NCBI GenBank assembly: GCA_016705955.1
Contig: JADJKO010000001.1
Span: 248,001 to 312,000 of the forward strand
Direction: 5' to 3'
Length of the DNA: 64,000 nucleotides
From: Flavobacteriales bacterium
GTDB taxonomy: Bacteria; Bacteroidota; Bacteroidia; Flavobacteriales_F; PHOS-HE28
Below are positions 44,994-53,397 of the stretch, piece after piece. Below the pieces are notes generated by a model. The model made no database searches and was not told the DNA's origin. It worked only from the letters and a program-made list of their open reading frames with translations. Both the position numbers and the translations under genes were made by a program. Numbering within the stretch: position 1 is the stretch's first letter; every line of letters starts with the position of its first letter.

Positions 44994-45869
44994 TCAGGGA
45001 TTTCCGTCGGACATGAACGACCGGGCCAGATCATCCATCGATGTTTCCGTATCCCGCTTCGCCATTTCCAGGAGTAGCAAACATTGCCGGACGGACGCGG
45101 TGCGATCGGCGCCCTTGGCGATGTACCACGTGAAAAAGCGGTCCATCAAGGCATCATCGGTTGCGCACGCCCCTTGGACGATCGCCATCATCTCCTCCCG
45201 CGATGGTCGACCGACAGTGATCGTCGGCAACAAGCGTTGATCGATGTATTCCGGCAACGCGCGCGCGCCATCCTTGTTCAGCGCCGCGCAGAAGATGAAG
45301 TCGCCGGGGTTCCGGGTTGCGGCCGTGAACCACTTGCTCACCAGTCCGGAATACATCGCACGCCGATGATCGAGCAGCGACGACAGCATGCTCAGGCTTC
45401 GCTCCGGCACGCGGTTGATCTCATCGAAGAAGAAGATGGAACGCGGCGTGAGCAATGCGGTGAGCAGGGGCGATGCGTGCAACTCGAAACGCTTGTCGGC
45501 ATCCAACGAAGGGACGATGGAGAGGATCAGGTCCTCCGGCTCCAACTGCTCATGACCCGCGATCGAGTAGAACTTGTAGCCCTGCAACTTGCTCGCGCAA
45601 TGTTCAATGAGCGCGTTCTTGCCCATGCCGGGTGCGCCTTCCAACTTGATCGACATCGGTTTTCGGCCGGGCAATACCTGCCAAACCTCCTCCGTGGCGA
45701 TGTTCACATCCCACGCCAATTTGATCAGCCCGGTCTCCTTCGTTCGTCCGATCAAGCGTTTCGGCCGCAATGGCTGATCCGGCGCCAACCGGATGCGCAA
45801 GCCTTGGTGCTCGATCACGAGTGGATCGTGGATGGGTCCTTTGGTGGGGAGGTCGAGAGAGGTGGGCAT
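44994..45869 (-). CDS. MoxR-type AAA+ ATPase
   Basis: This 291-residue ATPase has Walker A GAPGMGKN at residues 78-85, Walker B SIFFFDEINRVP at about 136-147, sensor phrase FIFCAALNKDG and RPSREEMMAIVQG. Such ATPases remodel or activate partner proteins. The upstream gene start (MPTSLDLPTKG) is used because it follows a TATCTTCG -7 box by 18 nt; the 21-codon longer form would pass over the box. It forms a two-gene operon with the 623-residue protein downstream and is divergent from the secreted-protein/TIR operon. Confidence 0.92.
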   Translation of the reverse strand: MPTSLDLPTKGPIHDPLVIEHQGLRIRLAPDQPLRPKRLIGRTKETGLIKLAWDVNIATEEVWQVLPGRKPMSIKLEGAPGMGKNALIEHCASKLQGYKFYSIAGHEQLEPEDLILSIVPSLDADKRFELHASPLLTALLTPRSIFFFDEINRVPERSLSMLSSLLDHRRAMYSGLVSKWFTAATRNPGDFIFCAALNKDGARALPEYIDQRLLPTITVGRPSREEMMAIVQGACATDDALMDRFFTWYIAKGADRTASVRQCLLLLEMAKRDTETSMDDLARSFMSDGNP

Positions 45870-45887
45870 GGCGAGCAGGGTTGAGTC

Positions 45888-45895
45888 CGAAGATA
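45888..45895 (-). promoter_or_regulatory. -7 box TATCTTCG for the MoxR operon
   Basis: TAnnTTCG 18 nt before the MoxR ATG at 45869. Confidence 0.5.
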
Positions 45896-45963
45896 GGATG
45901 GGGTGGAAGGCGGTTCCGGTTGCCTGGATCAAGCACGATCGATCGCTGTTCCAATTACCCGGT

Positions 45964-45971
45964 TAACTTTC
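45964..45971 (+). promoter_or_regulatory. -7 box TAACTTTC for the secreted-protein/TIR operon
   Basis: Near match to TAnnTTTG, 19 nt before the ATG at 45991. The earlier ATG at 45976 would coincide with the expected transcription start. Confidence 0.45.
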
Positions 45972-45990
45972 CGTATTGAAACCACCGCCC

Positions 45991-47346
45991 ATGAACCACT
46001 CCTTCCAAAGGGCCCTCCGCGTGTTGAGGGCGTTCGTTCTGGCCATCGCGTTGATCCCGCAAGCCGGGCTTGCGCAATTGATCATCGGGGAGTTCTCATT
46101 CGGGACGCCGCCCGCACCGCCACTGAAAGGCACTGTGAAGATGGAGGACGCGGAACTGACCCCGGCGTTTCCTGCAGGGGTCGGCGGCATTTCGTTCGAT
46201 CGATCCGCTATCCCAGCGGGCGGCCTTCAATTCACGGAATTGAAAATGCATTACCGGCCGGAAGCAACGGATGGGGAACGCTTGGTCCTGACCATTGATG
46301 GACAGGAGGTGATCGCCGATCTGCCGGATTGGATGTTGCTCCCGATCGCGCGCTATGCGAACAGCGACTATTATTCATGCTTCACCCTGTTCGGGAAATT
46401 GAACGATGCCCAACTGCAGAAGGATGTGTTGGCCGCCGAAGGTCGCGTGTTGAACTACCACCCTGCATTGGTGAACACCTTGTTGGGGATGCGACTCGCG
46501 TATATGGATATGCTCATCCTCTATCCATCCTTCACGACCGACCTCCCGAAAAAGGATGGCGCATACCTATTGGGCGCTGGCGAGATCGCCCCTGTAGAGC
46601 GTGACGCCGTTCATGCGTACTCCTTGCTCGGGAACAGTATCAACAGGATCCAGCTGGAAGCACAGGCCATTCATCGGTCCTACATCATCTCCGATCATGA
46701 ACGTCGGATCGAATTCGACCTGGCCGACGGGCATCTACGGCTCACCGGTGAGCCCTACTTCTATTGCTGGCGATACATGTACGAGAGACCGGGATACGAC
46801 CATGCCCACACCACCGATTCCTTGAAGACCATGATGAAGACCCAGATGGACGCTGCGGTCGCTGAGAAGACGCATTCCAGCGGACAGGCGTGGGTGGTGG
46901 AGAAGCTGATCGGTGTGATGCATGACTATGATGGGAAGTACGAGTTGTTCAATGAGAAGGACGATTTCATCCGGATCATGCACCTTCCGACCGACGAGGC
47001 TCGGCGTGCTGCGCTGATGAAGTATGATCCGAACAGTTTGTACAACCTCACCCTGAACGCCTTGTACCAGATGGACCAGCATCGCATCGATCACATGGTC
47101 GAGTACAGTGCGCAAGTGAGCGCCCTCGGTCCGCTCTTCGCACGTGCGAACCCTGCGGTCTGGAATGCCACGGTGCAGACCATGCGGTACGGCGCCTTCT
47201 TCCGTTACGTCCGCCAGGAGCACCCGACTGCTTGGCTCGCTTTCCTCGCACAGATCGAAGGTGTGGCTGCCTCGCCTTCCGCCGGTACGCCCACCGTGCT
47301 CTATCCGAGCAAGAACACGGCGCTGAAGGCGCGCATGAGACCGTGA
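45991..47346 (+). CDS. Secreted protein of unknown function, upstream of TIR gene
   Basis: This 451-residue protein begins MNHSFQRALRVLRAFVLAIA with a signal peptide ending GLAQ. The rest has no domain I recognise: a beta-rich N-terminal part (LIIGEFSFGTPP, VLTIDGQEVIADLPDW) and a helical C-terminal part (NLTLNALYQMDQHRIDHMVE). It is probably periplasmic or surface. The stop is five bases before the TIR-TPR gene, which implies an operon. Secreted partners are unusual for TIR genes, so the link may be coincidental. Confidence 0.82.
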   Translation: MNHSFQRALRVLRAFVLAIALIPQAGLAQLIIGEFSFGTPPAPPLKGTVKMEDAELTPAFPAGVGGISFDRSAIPAGGLQFTELKMHYRPEATDGERLVLTIDGQEVIADLPDWMLLPIARYANSDYYSCFTLFGKLNDAQLQKDVLAAEGRVLNYHPALVNTLLGMRLAYMDMLILYPSFTTDLPKKDGAYLLGAGEIAPVERDAVHAYSLLGNSINRIQLEAQAIHRSYIISDHERRIEFDLADGHLRLTGEPYFYCWRYMYERPGYDHAHTTDSLKTMMKTQMDAAVAEKTHSSGQAWVVEKLIGVMHDYDGKYELFNEKDDFIRIMHLPTDEARRAALMKYDPNSLYNLTLNALYQMDQHRIDHMVEYSAQVSALGPLFARANPAVWNATVQTMRYGAFFRYVRQEHPTAWLAFLAQIEGVAASPSAGTPTVLYPSKNTALKARMRP

Positions 47347-47351
47347 CCGCC

Positions 47352-48860
47352 ATGCGTTGTTTCGTCAGCTTCAGTTCGCGGGATCTTCCGCATGTCCGCG
47401 AGGTCATGACCGCGCTTGCGCAACAAGGGATCGAGCGTTGGGATTATTCGGATGAGATCCAGCACATCGAAGCCGGTACCGTCATCGGCGATAGACTGCG
47501 TCAGGAGATCGATGCCAGCGACCTCATCATCGCGATCGTCAGCAGCAACAGCACGGATCCTGCCATCGGGCGCTTCACACACTTGGAATTGGAATATGCC
47601 ATCCAACAGGGCAAACTCGATGGTGATCGCATCATTCCGATCCGCTTATCCGACGCGCCGAACACGGGTTGGCCCGGATGCTACGGCCAACTTCCCGATC
47701 GGCTGCATTTGGAATTCAAGTTGGAGGACCCGGAGAGTTATGTGCGCATGAGCGCGGACATCTGTCTTCGCGCCAAGGTCACCTACGTGCCTCCGATCGT
47801 TGCGCATCACCGGCTCCCGTTCTGGAAGGAGTTCCGCGACGAAGTGCGGGACATGGCCCATTCCAACCATCAGCATGTAGGGATGATGATGGTGCTCGGC
47901 AAGTTCAACGAGTACCATCGGCTGGGGCGACATGAGAACGCCTACCTCATGATCCAACACTTCCTTTCGCTCTGCCGATACAACTTGCCGAAGGCCGCGG
48001 TCTTTTACCCTTGGCTGGTGAAGGCCGTGTGCGAACTGCACAATGGCCTTCAGCAGGAAGCAGAAAAGAGCCTCGGTGTTGCGGGCGCCATCCGGCCGAA
48101 CGACCGGAACATCCTTGCGTTGCACGCTGTGCTTTGCGAACAACGCGGGGACCTGGAACGCGCGTTGGACTTCCGCGAACGCTCCCTGAAGCACGCCAAC
48201 CCGGAGAACAAGCGCGACGAGAAGATCAACCTGGCCAAAGCCCTGCTCAGTCTTGGAAGAGCGTTGCCCCGCGACCTTGCCACCTTCTTACATGCAGTGG
48301 ATGTTGCGGACATGGACGCTCGCGAACGTGCGGTCGTAGGGACCATCCAAGCCATGCACCTGTATGCCCAAGGACGCACGGAGGAGGCCTACGCCCGGTA
48401 CGATGCGATCGAGCGAAGTGGCCAACCCTCTGCAACTTCCATCCAGATGCGGAGTCGTTGTCGATTCGATGCGGGTGATCACAAGACCGGGATGTCGATC
48501 CTGACCGAAGGCATTCGCCGCGCGGAGAAGGATCCCGTGATCCAACCGGAACCGCTGTGGATGGAACTCGCGCAACGGCACCAGCAACTGTCTTCACCGG
48601 GCGAAGCGATCCGGATCTGCAAGGATCGCTTGAAGGAGCAACTTGCTCCGGAATGGCGTATCCGCTACGCGGACCTGCTCGTGGAACTCGGCGCACAACG
48701 AGACGCTGAGCAGGCTTCGGAAACTGTGCTGAAGGATCTTTTCCCGGCGGAGCTTGCCCCGAAGTTCCAATTGGCTGCCAAAGCGAACGGTATTCTCGGA
48801 AGGACCGATCGCGCGCGATATGATCAAGAGCGGGTACGCACTCCGGAAGAGCTCAATTGA
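47352..48860 (+). CDS. TIR-domain protein with C-terminal TPR-like repeats
   Basis: This 502-residue protein begins MRCFVSFSSRDLPHVREVM. Residues 1-135 are a TIR domain (DASDLIIAIVSSNSTD, and the helix FTHLELEYAIQQGK with a Glu in the position of the NADase catalytic residue). Residues 180-500 are helical repeats (AVLCEQRGDLERALDFRERSL, HLYAQGRTEEAYARYDAIE). TIR domains in bacterial immunity hydrolyse NAD+ or make signals from it. Repeats may sense or bind partners. The longer in-frame extension upstream overlaps the preceding gene and is not TIR-like. It is convergent with the gene at 48861. Confidence 0.88.
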   Translation: MRCFVSFSSRDLPHVREVMTALAQQGIERWDYSDEIQHIEAGTVIGDRLRQEIDASDLIIAIVSSNSTDPAIGRFTHLELEYAIQQGKLDGDRIIPIRLSDAPNTGWPGCYGQLPDRLHLEFKLEDPESYVRMSADICLRAKVTYVPPIVAHHRLPFWKEFRDEVRDMAHSNHQHVGMMMVLGKFNEYHRLGRHENAYLMIQHFLSLCRYNLPKAAVFYPWLVKAVCELHNGLQQEAEKSLGVAGAIRPNDRNILALHAVLCEQRGDLERALDFRERSLKHANPENKRDEKINLAKALLSLGRALPRDLATFLHAVDVADMDARERAVVGTIQAMHLYAQGRTEEAYARYDAIERSGQPSATSIQMRSRCRFDAGDHKTGMSILTEGIRRAEKDPVIQPEPLWMELAQRHQQLSSPGEAIRICKDRLKEQLAPEWRIRYADLLVELGAQRDAEQASETVLKDLFPAELAPKFQLAAKANGILGRTDRARYDQERVRTPEELN

Positions 48861-50001
48861 TCAATCGTTCGTCGCACTTGCCTCGTTCACGTACACCACC
48901 TCCTCCTTTACCCATTCCATCCCCAACCTCGGTGCCTTCACGAAGCGGGTCCCGTAGAGTTCATTGAAGAGCAACGCATAGAAGGCCGCAGGCAGGTGTA
49001 GTTCCTCGTCCCGGTTGATCCGCCACACGAGTTCCTTGCTGATCGAGTCGTTGTCCCAAGCCTTCAGTGAACGGTAGCTCTCACCATAACCAAGCGCCGT
49101 CAGGATCGCGATGAACGAACGGCATCCGCTCACGGCCAATTCCTCGGCTTCCTCCTGCGCTTGCTTGAACCGCGCTTCATTCAACCCCATGTGCATCAAG
49201 CCCCCAAGGGTGTAAGGGTCGTCCTGGAAAATGCGCACATAGCGCATGCGGTTGATCTGCTGCATCCTGCGCGGGTAAGTGAAATACGGCGAGGCGAGCG
49301 TGAGCCGGTACACCGCCGCCGCGAACGGAACCGTCCCATCCGCTTTCGGTTTGAGGATCGTATCGTAGATCTCGCTGGCCGGATCCACGCCAAGATCGAC
49401 CCGCGCATGGAAGCGTAGTAATTCGATCGGGTCGTCCAGCAATTGCACAGCTTGGTGGTAGGTGAAGAAGACGCGGATCAGGCGGGTGAGCTGGGGCGCG
49501 TGCGTGCTCCTGCGCACGGATGGCTCACCCGGTCTGATGGGATGCAGGATGGCTCTCTCGTAGAATTCCTCTGCGGTGGTCACTCCACCCAAATAGTCCT
49601 TCAAGAACAATTGCGCGGTGGGCTCGAAGTAGTCCTCGATGGCCCTGCGGAACCAGGCATCCAGGAACGCGCGCTTGATGCCCGTGATCTTCTCCCACTC
49701 GATCCGCACTGGAACAAAGGGTGTGTCCTTTTTGTGGACGGCAGGATCGTAGAGGTCCTCCTTGGTCAGTTCGCCTTGTTCCGTTTTCACGTAGGCCTTG
49801 GCCAAGCGCAGCAGGTTCTGTTGGCCTTCTTCATTCAGATCCGGGATGGAGGTGAAGTCGTTGTGCTTCTTGAAGAATTGGAAGAAGTCGGTGGTGTTCT
49901 GGATACCGGCGGAGGGCAATGCTTGGCCTTCTTCATAGGGAGATGAGGCCGAGCTCGGTGAGTTCGGGGAGGGTGTGGGGGAGAGGGGTGATTGAAGACA
50001 T
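48861..50001 (-). CDS. Uncharacterised protein in conflict cluster, probable frameshift near start
   Basis: This protein has about 380 residues of helical, charged sequence with no recognised domain: FFKKHNDFTSIPDLNEEGQQ, YHQAVQLLDDPIELLRFHAR, YRLTLASPYFTYPRRMQQIN, YALLFNELYGTRFVKAP. An ATG at 50001 reads MSSITPLPHTLPELTELGLIS and then meets a stop. One surplus C at about 49939 would join it to YEEGQALPSAGIQ in the main frame. A TACTTTTC box lies five bases before this ATG and supports the start. The uncorrected frame would instead need a proline-rich extension to 50063. It is located between the TIR-TPR gene and the STAND gene. Confidence 0.8.
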
Positions 50002-50006
50002 CGAGT

Positions 50007-50014
50007 GAAAAGTA
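50007..50014 (-). promoter_or_regulatory. -7 box TACTTTTC, leaderless spacing
   Basis: Near match to TAnnTTTG five bases before the ATG at 50001. Confidence 0.45.
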
Positions 50015-50231
50015 CACTTGATTGAAGCAGAAGGGGCGGCATCGTCAGGCGCCAAGACGACAATCATTCAGGCCAACGCGAGAAGGACCGTCAGATCGTG
50101 GCACCACGGTAACGCGCGGACGAACATCGACCTTCGAGTGTTCCGATATTCATTCACGTGCGGGCTGCTCAGACTGTTCCCAAAAGAACCGGAGCAATTG
50201 CAGGTAGGCTACATGTAGGAGACATACGACC

Positions 50232-53200
50232 CTATTGAGCTAGGCGCATCTGCACAAGGGCATAATTTCCAACGGCCCGAAGAAAGTCCGGGTGCCGATG
50301 TCCTGTGCGTTCCTGAAAGCGTTGTAAAATGCCCAATGCCCTTTCCAGCAACGGTTTGGCATCGCTTGGGCGGTTCAACGCGATCAGCACCACCCCTAGA
50401 CCATTGAGTTGAACAGCCAGATGCGGGTCGTCGGGGCTGAAGCTTGCTTCACCAATCACAAGTGCTCTTTGCATGAGAGATTCGGCTTCGGCAAAATGTT
50501 CCAAGGCTACAAGCGCTTGGACCAAATTGTTCAGTTGGATCGCGACTTTCGGATGGTCATGTCCGAAACAAAGCTCATGGATGTCCAATGAACGTCTCAT
50601 GAGCACCTCGGCTTCAACAAATCGGCCCTGCGCATACAATAGGCCAGCAAGATTACCCACATCTCTTCCTACTTCCGGATGCACCAACCCGTACGCAGCC
50701 TCATCGATCCGCAATGCGCGCTTGAACATTTCCTCAGTCTCCGTCAACATTCCCGATGATTGCAACAGTATTGCGTATGAGTTCAGAGCGCCAGCCACGC
50801 TCGGGTGGTTCTGGCCACACACCTTTTCCATGATGGATAGCGCGCGCTGGATCATTGAATGAGCTTCGGGTATCCGACCCAGAGCTCTCAAATTTCCGCT
50901 CAGTTCACAAAGAACCTCGGCAACTCCTAAATGCTCGATCCCGAATCGGTTCTCTTCAATCTCCAATGCGCGGCGAAAAAACTTTTCAGCCTCTTCTGGG
51001 CGGTTGCTATCCTCGAGCAGTCCTGCAAGGTTCGTCAGAACAACTGACAAGGTTGCATGTGATGATCCCAAAGCCTTTTCGTCAATAATCAAGGCGCGAC
51101 GCAGTAGCTGTTCGGCTTCCACCTGCTGGTGGATTCGCTTCAGTAGTAAGCCCAATTCGTTAAGTACACTTCCAACGAAAAGATGGTTCTCACCCAATGA
51201 GGTTTCGAAAGAAGCCCATGCCTGCCTTAGGAGCAATTCCGCATGGTGATAGAAAGCTAAGCCGCTGAGATATGAGCCTAACCGGTAGGCCGCTAGGGCA
51301 ATTAGGTCCTGACCATGCTCATTCCCAACACTCCAATTCGCATATGATCGTGAGTATAAGTCTCCAAGGTTTCGCTCCTCACCGAGAGCCACCCAATAGT
51401 GTGTCAGATCAGGTTCATTGCGCGTATAAAAGATCATGAATCGATCGATGTCCAACAAGCACGCACGCAATCGTTGGAACATCTCCGTCTGGAGCAACAG
51501 CCACGGCAACTCGTCGCAGGTATCGGCCGTGATCGGTTGGGCCTCGAAGTAGTCGGCGAGCATGATCCGCAGGTCATCCAAGCGGTCCAGATCAGGAACG
51601 AAGAGTGTACCCACCGCAGAGCGCAACTCCTCACTGGCGAAGTTGAGGATGCCGCCATGGTCGCGGAGTCCCTCACCCAGCGCATCGCGCAAGGGCATCC
51701 ACAAGGCCATCGGCAGTTGGGGTAGCCCTTCCGGCTTGAGCACTTCGAGCAATTCGTTCTCCGCCAGTCCGCGCCGCGCGGAATAGATCAGGCCCAAGGC
51801 ATCACCGACCAAGCCCGGACGATCGCGCTCGTAATCGTTCCGGTAGCGGAGCAGGATGATCTTCCAGAGCTCGGTGATCGAGCGCGCTGCGAGGTAGTCG
51901 TCCAAGCGCGCGTCCAATTGGTCGTGCGTACCGGTCACGCGCAATTCCTCCAGCAGGATCTTCAGGAATTGGGGATCGGCGGTCGCAGGGTCCCTGGCGA
52001 TCCGGTCCAAGCGGCGCTGGTCGATCGCCTTGCCGCAATGGTCCAAATAGGTCTTGATCAGCTTCGCACGTTCCTCGGGTGAAAGCGGACCAACGGCCAA
52101 CTCCGGCCACGCCCTTGTCCGCAATTGCTCCAACCGATCACCGTGCCGCGTGGAGATCAGCACGCGCAAGCCCGGGATCGCCAATTGCTCGGGCAACCAG
52201 TTCAAAGGCATCGACTCATCCGCCTGCTCCAATTGCTCCAAGCCATCCAACACCACGATGCAGCGTACACCTTCGGCAGTGGCCTTCTCACCCGCCGCGC
52301 GCAACCAGATCGGGAGATCGAAGCGCAAGCCATCCGCATCCTTCGGCACATCGTGATCAAGCTCCGTCCATTGTTTGATCTCCCCGATGATGCGACGGAG
52401 CATGGCGTCGCGCTCGGCGCTCTTTGACGTGGCACCGACGTAGTGCACGATGAGGTGATCCGTGGGATGATCCGCGCTCCACTGTGTGAGCCAATTCGCC
52501 AACAGTGCCGAACGGCCGCTGCCCGCAGGTCCATGCAGGACCAATGGTGCTCCATCGTTCAAGACATGCCGATCCAATGCTTGGTGGTTGCTCGGTCGTT
52601 CCACGTACACCTCGCGGCGGCTTTCCGCGAAGGCCTCGTGTTCCAGCCGTTCGCGCGTCAGTTCATTAGGCACCTCCTCCTTCGGGAAGTCCGCGTCGAT
52701 GGCGGCGACCAGATCCTCCTCGACCTTCAAGGCCAGGTCCATCGGACCTCTGTAGGGTTCGAACAAGGAGACGCGCTCAGCATCAGCCAGTAGCTGGATG
52801 CGTTTCTTCAGGGAATCCTGCAGGGCTTTCGCCGCATCATCCTCCGCCAGATGATCGGCACCTTTCTGCCTCGCGTAGCCCTCGTCCCGGATGTAGAAGA
52901 AGGCGCGCTTCGCCCGCTCCGGTTCATTGAGCACACCGTGGAGCATCTCCAGTTCGGTGGCGCTGCGATCGCGCATCCCGGCAAGCCAGTGTTGCTCTTC
53001 CAGCAGATCGGGTGTCCGTGCGGCATCATCCGGCACCCATCCGTAACGCTCGCCCAGCAGCCCGATGAAGTAGGGCCGGCAATCGTCGATCGCATCCAGG
53101 CATCGCTTCAGCGTTTCCTTGCGCGCGCTCTGTTCCTCGGATACCCCCCAGCGCAGATCGACCTCATTGAACTCCACATGCCGCTCTTTGCAGATGCGCC

Positions 53201-53303
53201 GCACGGCTTTCCAGGTGTGCGTCATCAAGGCATCGCGGTCCTCCACCATGTCCTTGAAGGTGGAAGAGACGAAAACGCGGATGCGGCGCTTCTCAATGAT
53301 CAT
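50232..53303 (-). CDS. STAND NTPase: DUF4062 - P-loop NTPase - TPR
   Basis: This 1023-residue protein begins MIIEKRRIRVFVSSTFKDM. Residues 1-150 are DUF4062, a domain found at the head of STAND proteins (also in eukaryotic NPHP3/TANC types). The P-loop is GPAGSGRSA at 258-266, with a hydrophobic Asp strand CIVVLDGLEQL near 347. A winged-helix-like and helical linker follows, then about seven kinesin-light-chain-type 42-residue TPRs from about 690 (AEKFFRRALEIEENRFG, AEVLMRRSLDIHELCFG). The end FQERTGHRHPDF...NYALVQMRL matches the end of the TIR-NB-ARC protein. It is probably a cytosolic sensor that oligomerises on trigger binding, with DUF4062 as the effector or adaptor. A -7 box upstream suggests independent transcription. 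Confidence 0.93.
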   Translation of the reverse strand: MIIEKRRIRVFVSSTFKDMVEDRDALMTHTWKAVRRICKERHVEFNEVDLRWGVSEEQSARKETLKRCLDAIDDCRPYFIGLLGERYGWVPDDAARTPDLLEEQHWLAGMRDRSATELEMLHGVLNEPERAKRAFFYIRDEGYARQKGADHLAEDDAAKALQDSLKKRIQLLADAERVSLFEPYRGPMDLALKVEEDLVAAIDADFPKEEVPNELTRERLEHEAFAESRREVYVERPSNHQALDRHVLNDGAPLVLHGPAGSGRSALLANWLTQWSADHPTDHLIVHYVGATSKSAERDAMLRRIIGEIKQWTELDHDVPKDADGLRFDLPIWLRAAGEKATAEGVRCIVVLDGLEQLEQADESMPLNWLPEQLAIPGLRVLISTRHGDRLEQLRTRAWPELAVGPLSPEERAKLIKTYLDHCGKAIDQRRLDRIARDPATADPQFLKILLEELRVTGTHDQLDARLDDYLAARSITELWKIILLRYRNDYERDRPGLVGDALGLIYSARRGLAENELLEVLKPEGLPQLPMALWMPLRDALGEGLRDHGGILNFASEELRSAVGTLFVPDLDRLDDLRIMLADYFEAQPITADTCDELPWLLLQTEMFQRLRACLLDIDRFMIFYTRNEPDLTHYWVALGEERNLGDLYSRSYANWSVGNEHGQDLIALAAYRLGSYLSGLAFYHHAELLLRQAWASFETSLGENHLFVGSVLNELGLLLKRIHQQVEAEQLLRRALIIDEKALGSSHATLSVVLTNLAGLLEDSNRPEEAEKFFRRALEIEENRFGIEHLGVAEVLCELSGNLRALGRIPEAHSMIQRALSIMEKVCGQNHPSVAGALNSYAILLQSSGMLTETEEMFKRALRIDEAAYGLVHPEVGRDVGNLAGLLYAQGRFVEAEVLMRRSLDIHELCFGHDHPKVAIQLNNLVQALVALEHFAEAESLMQRALVIGEASFSPDDPHLAVQLNGLGVVLIALNRPSDAKPLLERALGILQRFQERTGHRHPDFLRAVGNYALVQMRLAQ

Positions 53304-53316
53304 TGCTGGCGGCCTC

Positions 53317-53324
53317 CGAAGGTA
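53317..53324 (-). promoter_or_regulatory. -7 box TACCTTCG for the DUF4062 STAND gene
   Basis: TAnnTTCG 13 nt before the ATG at 53303. Confidence 0.5.
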
Positions 53325-53397
53325 TCAGACACCCCCAACAAAGTACCACAGCCTCTCAGAACTTCACAATAGTGTCGCACGATAAGCGAGGCACTTC

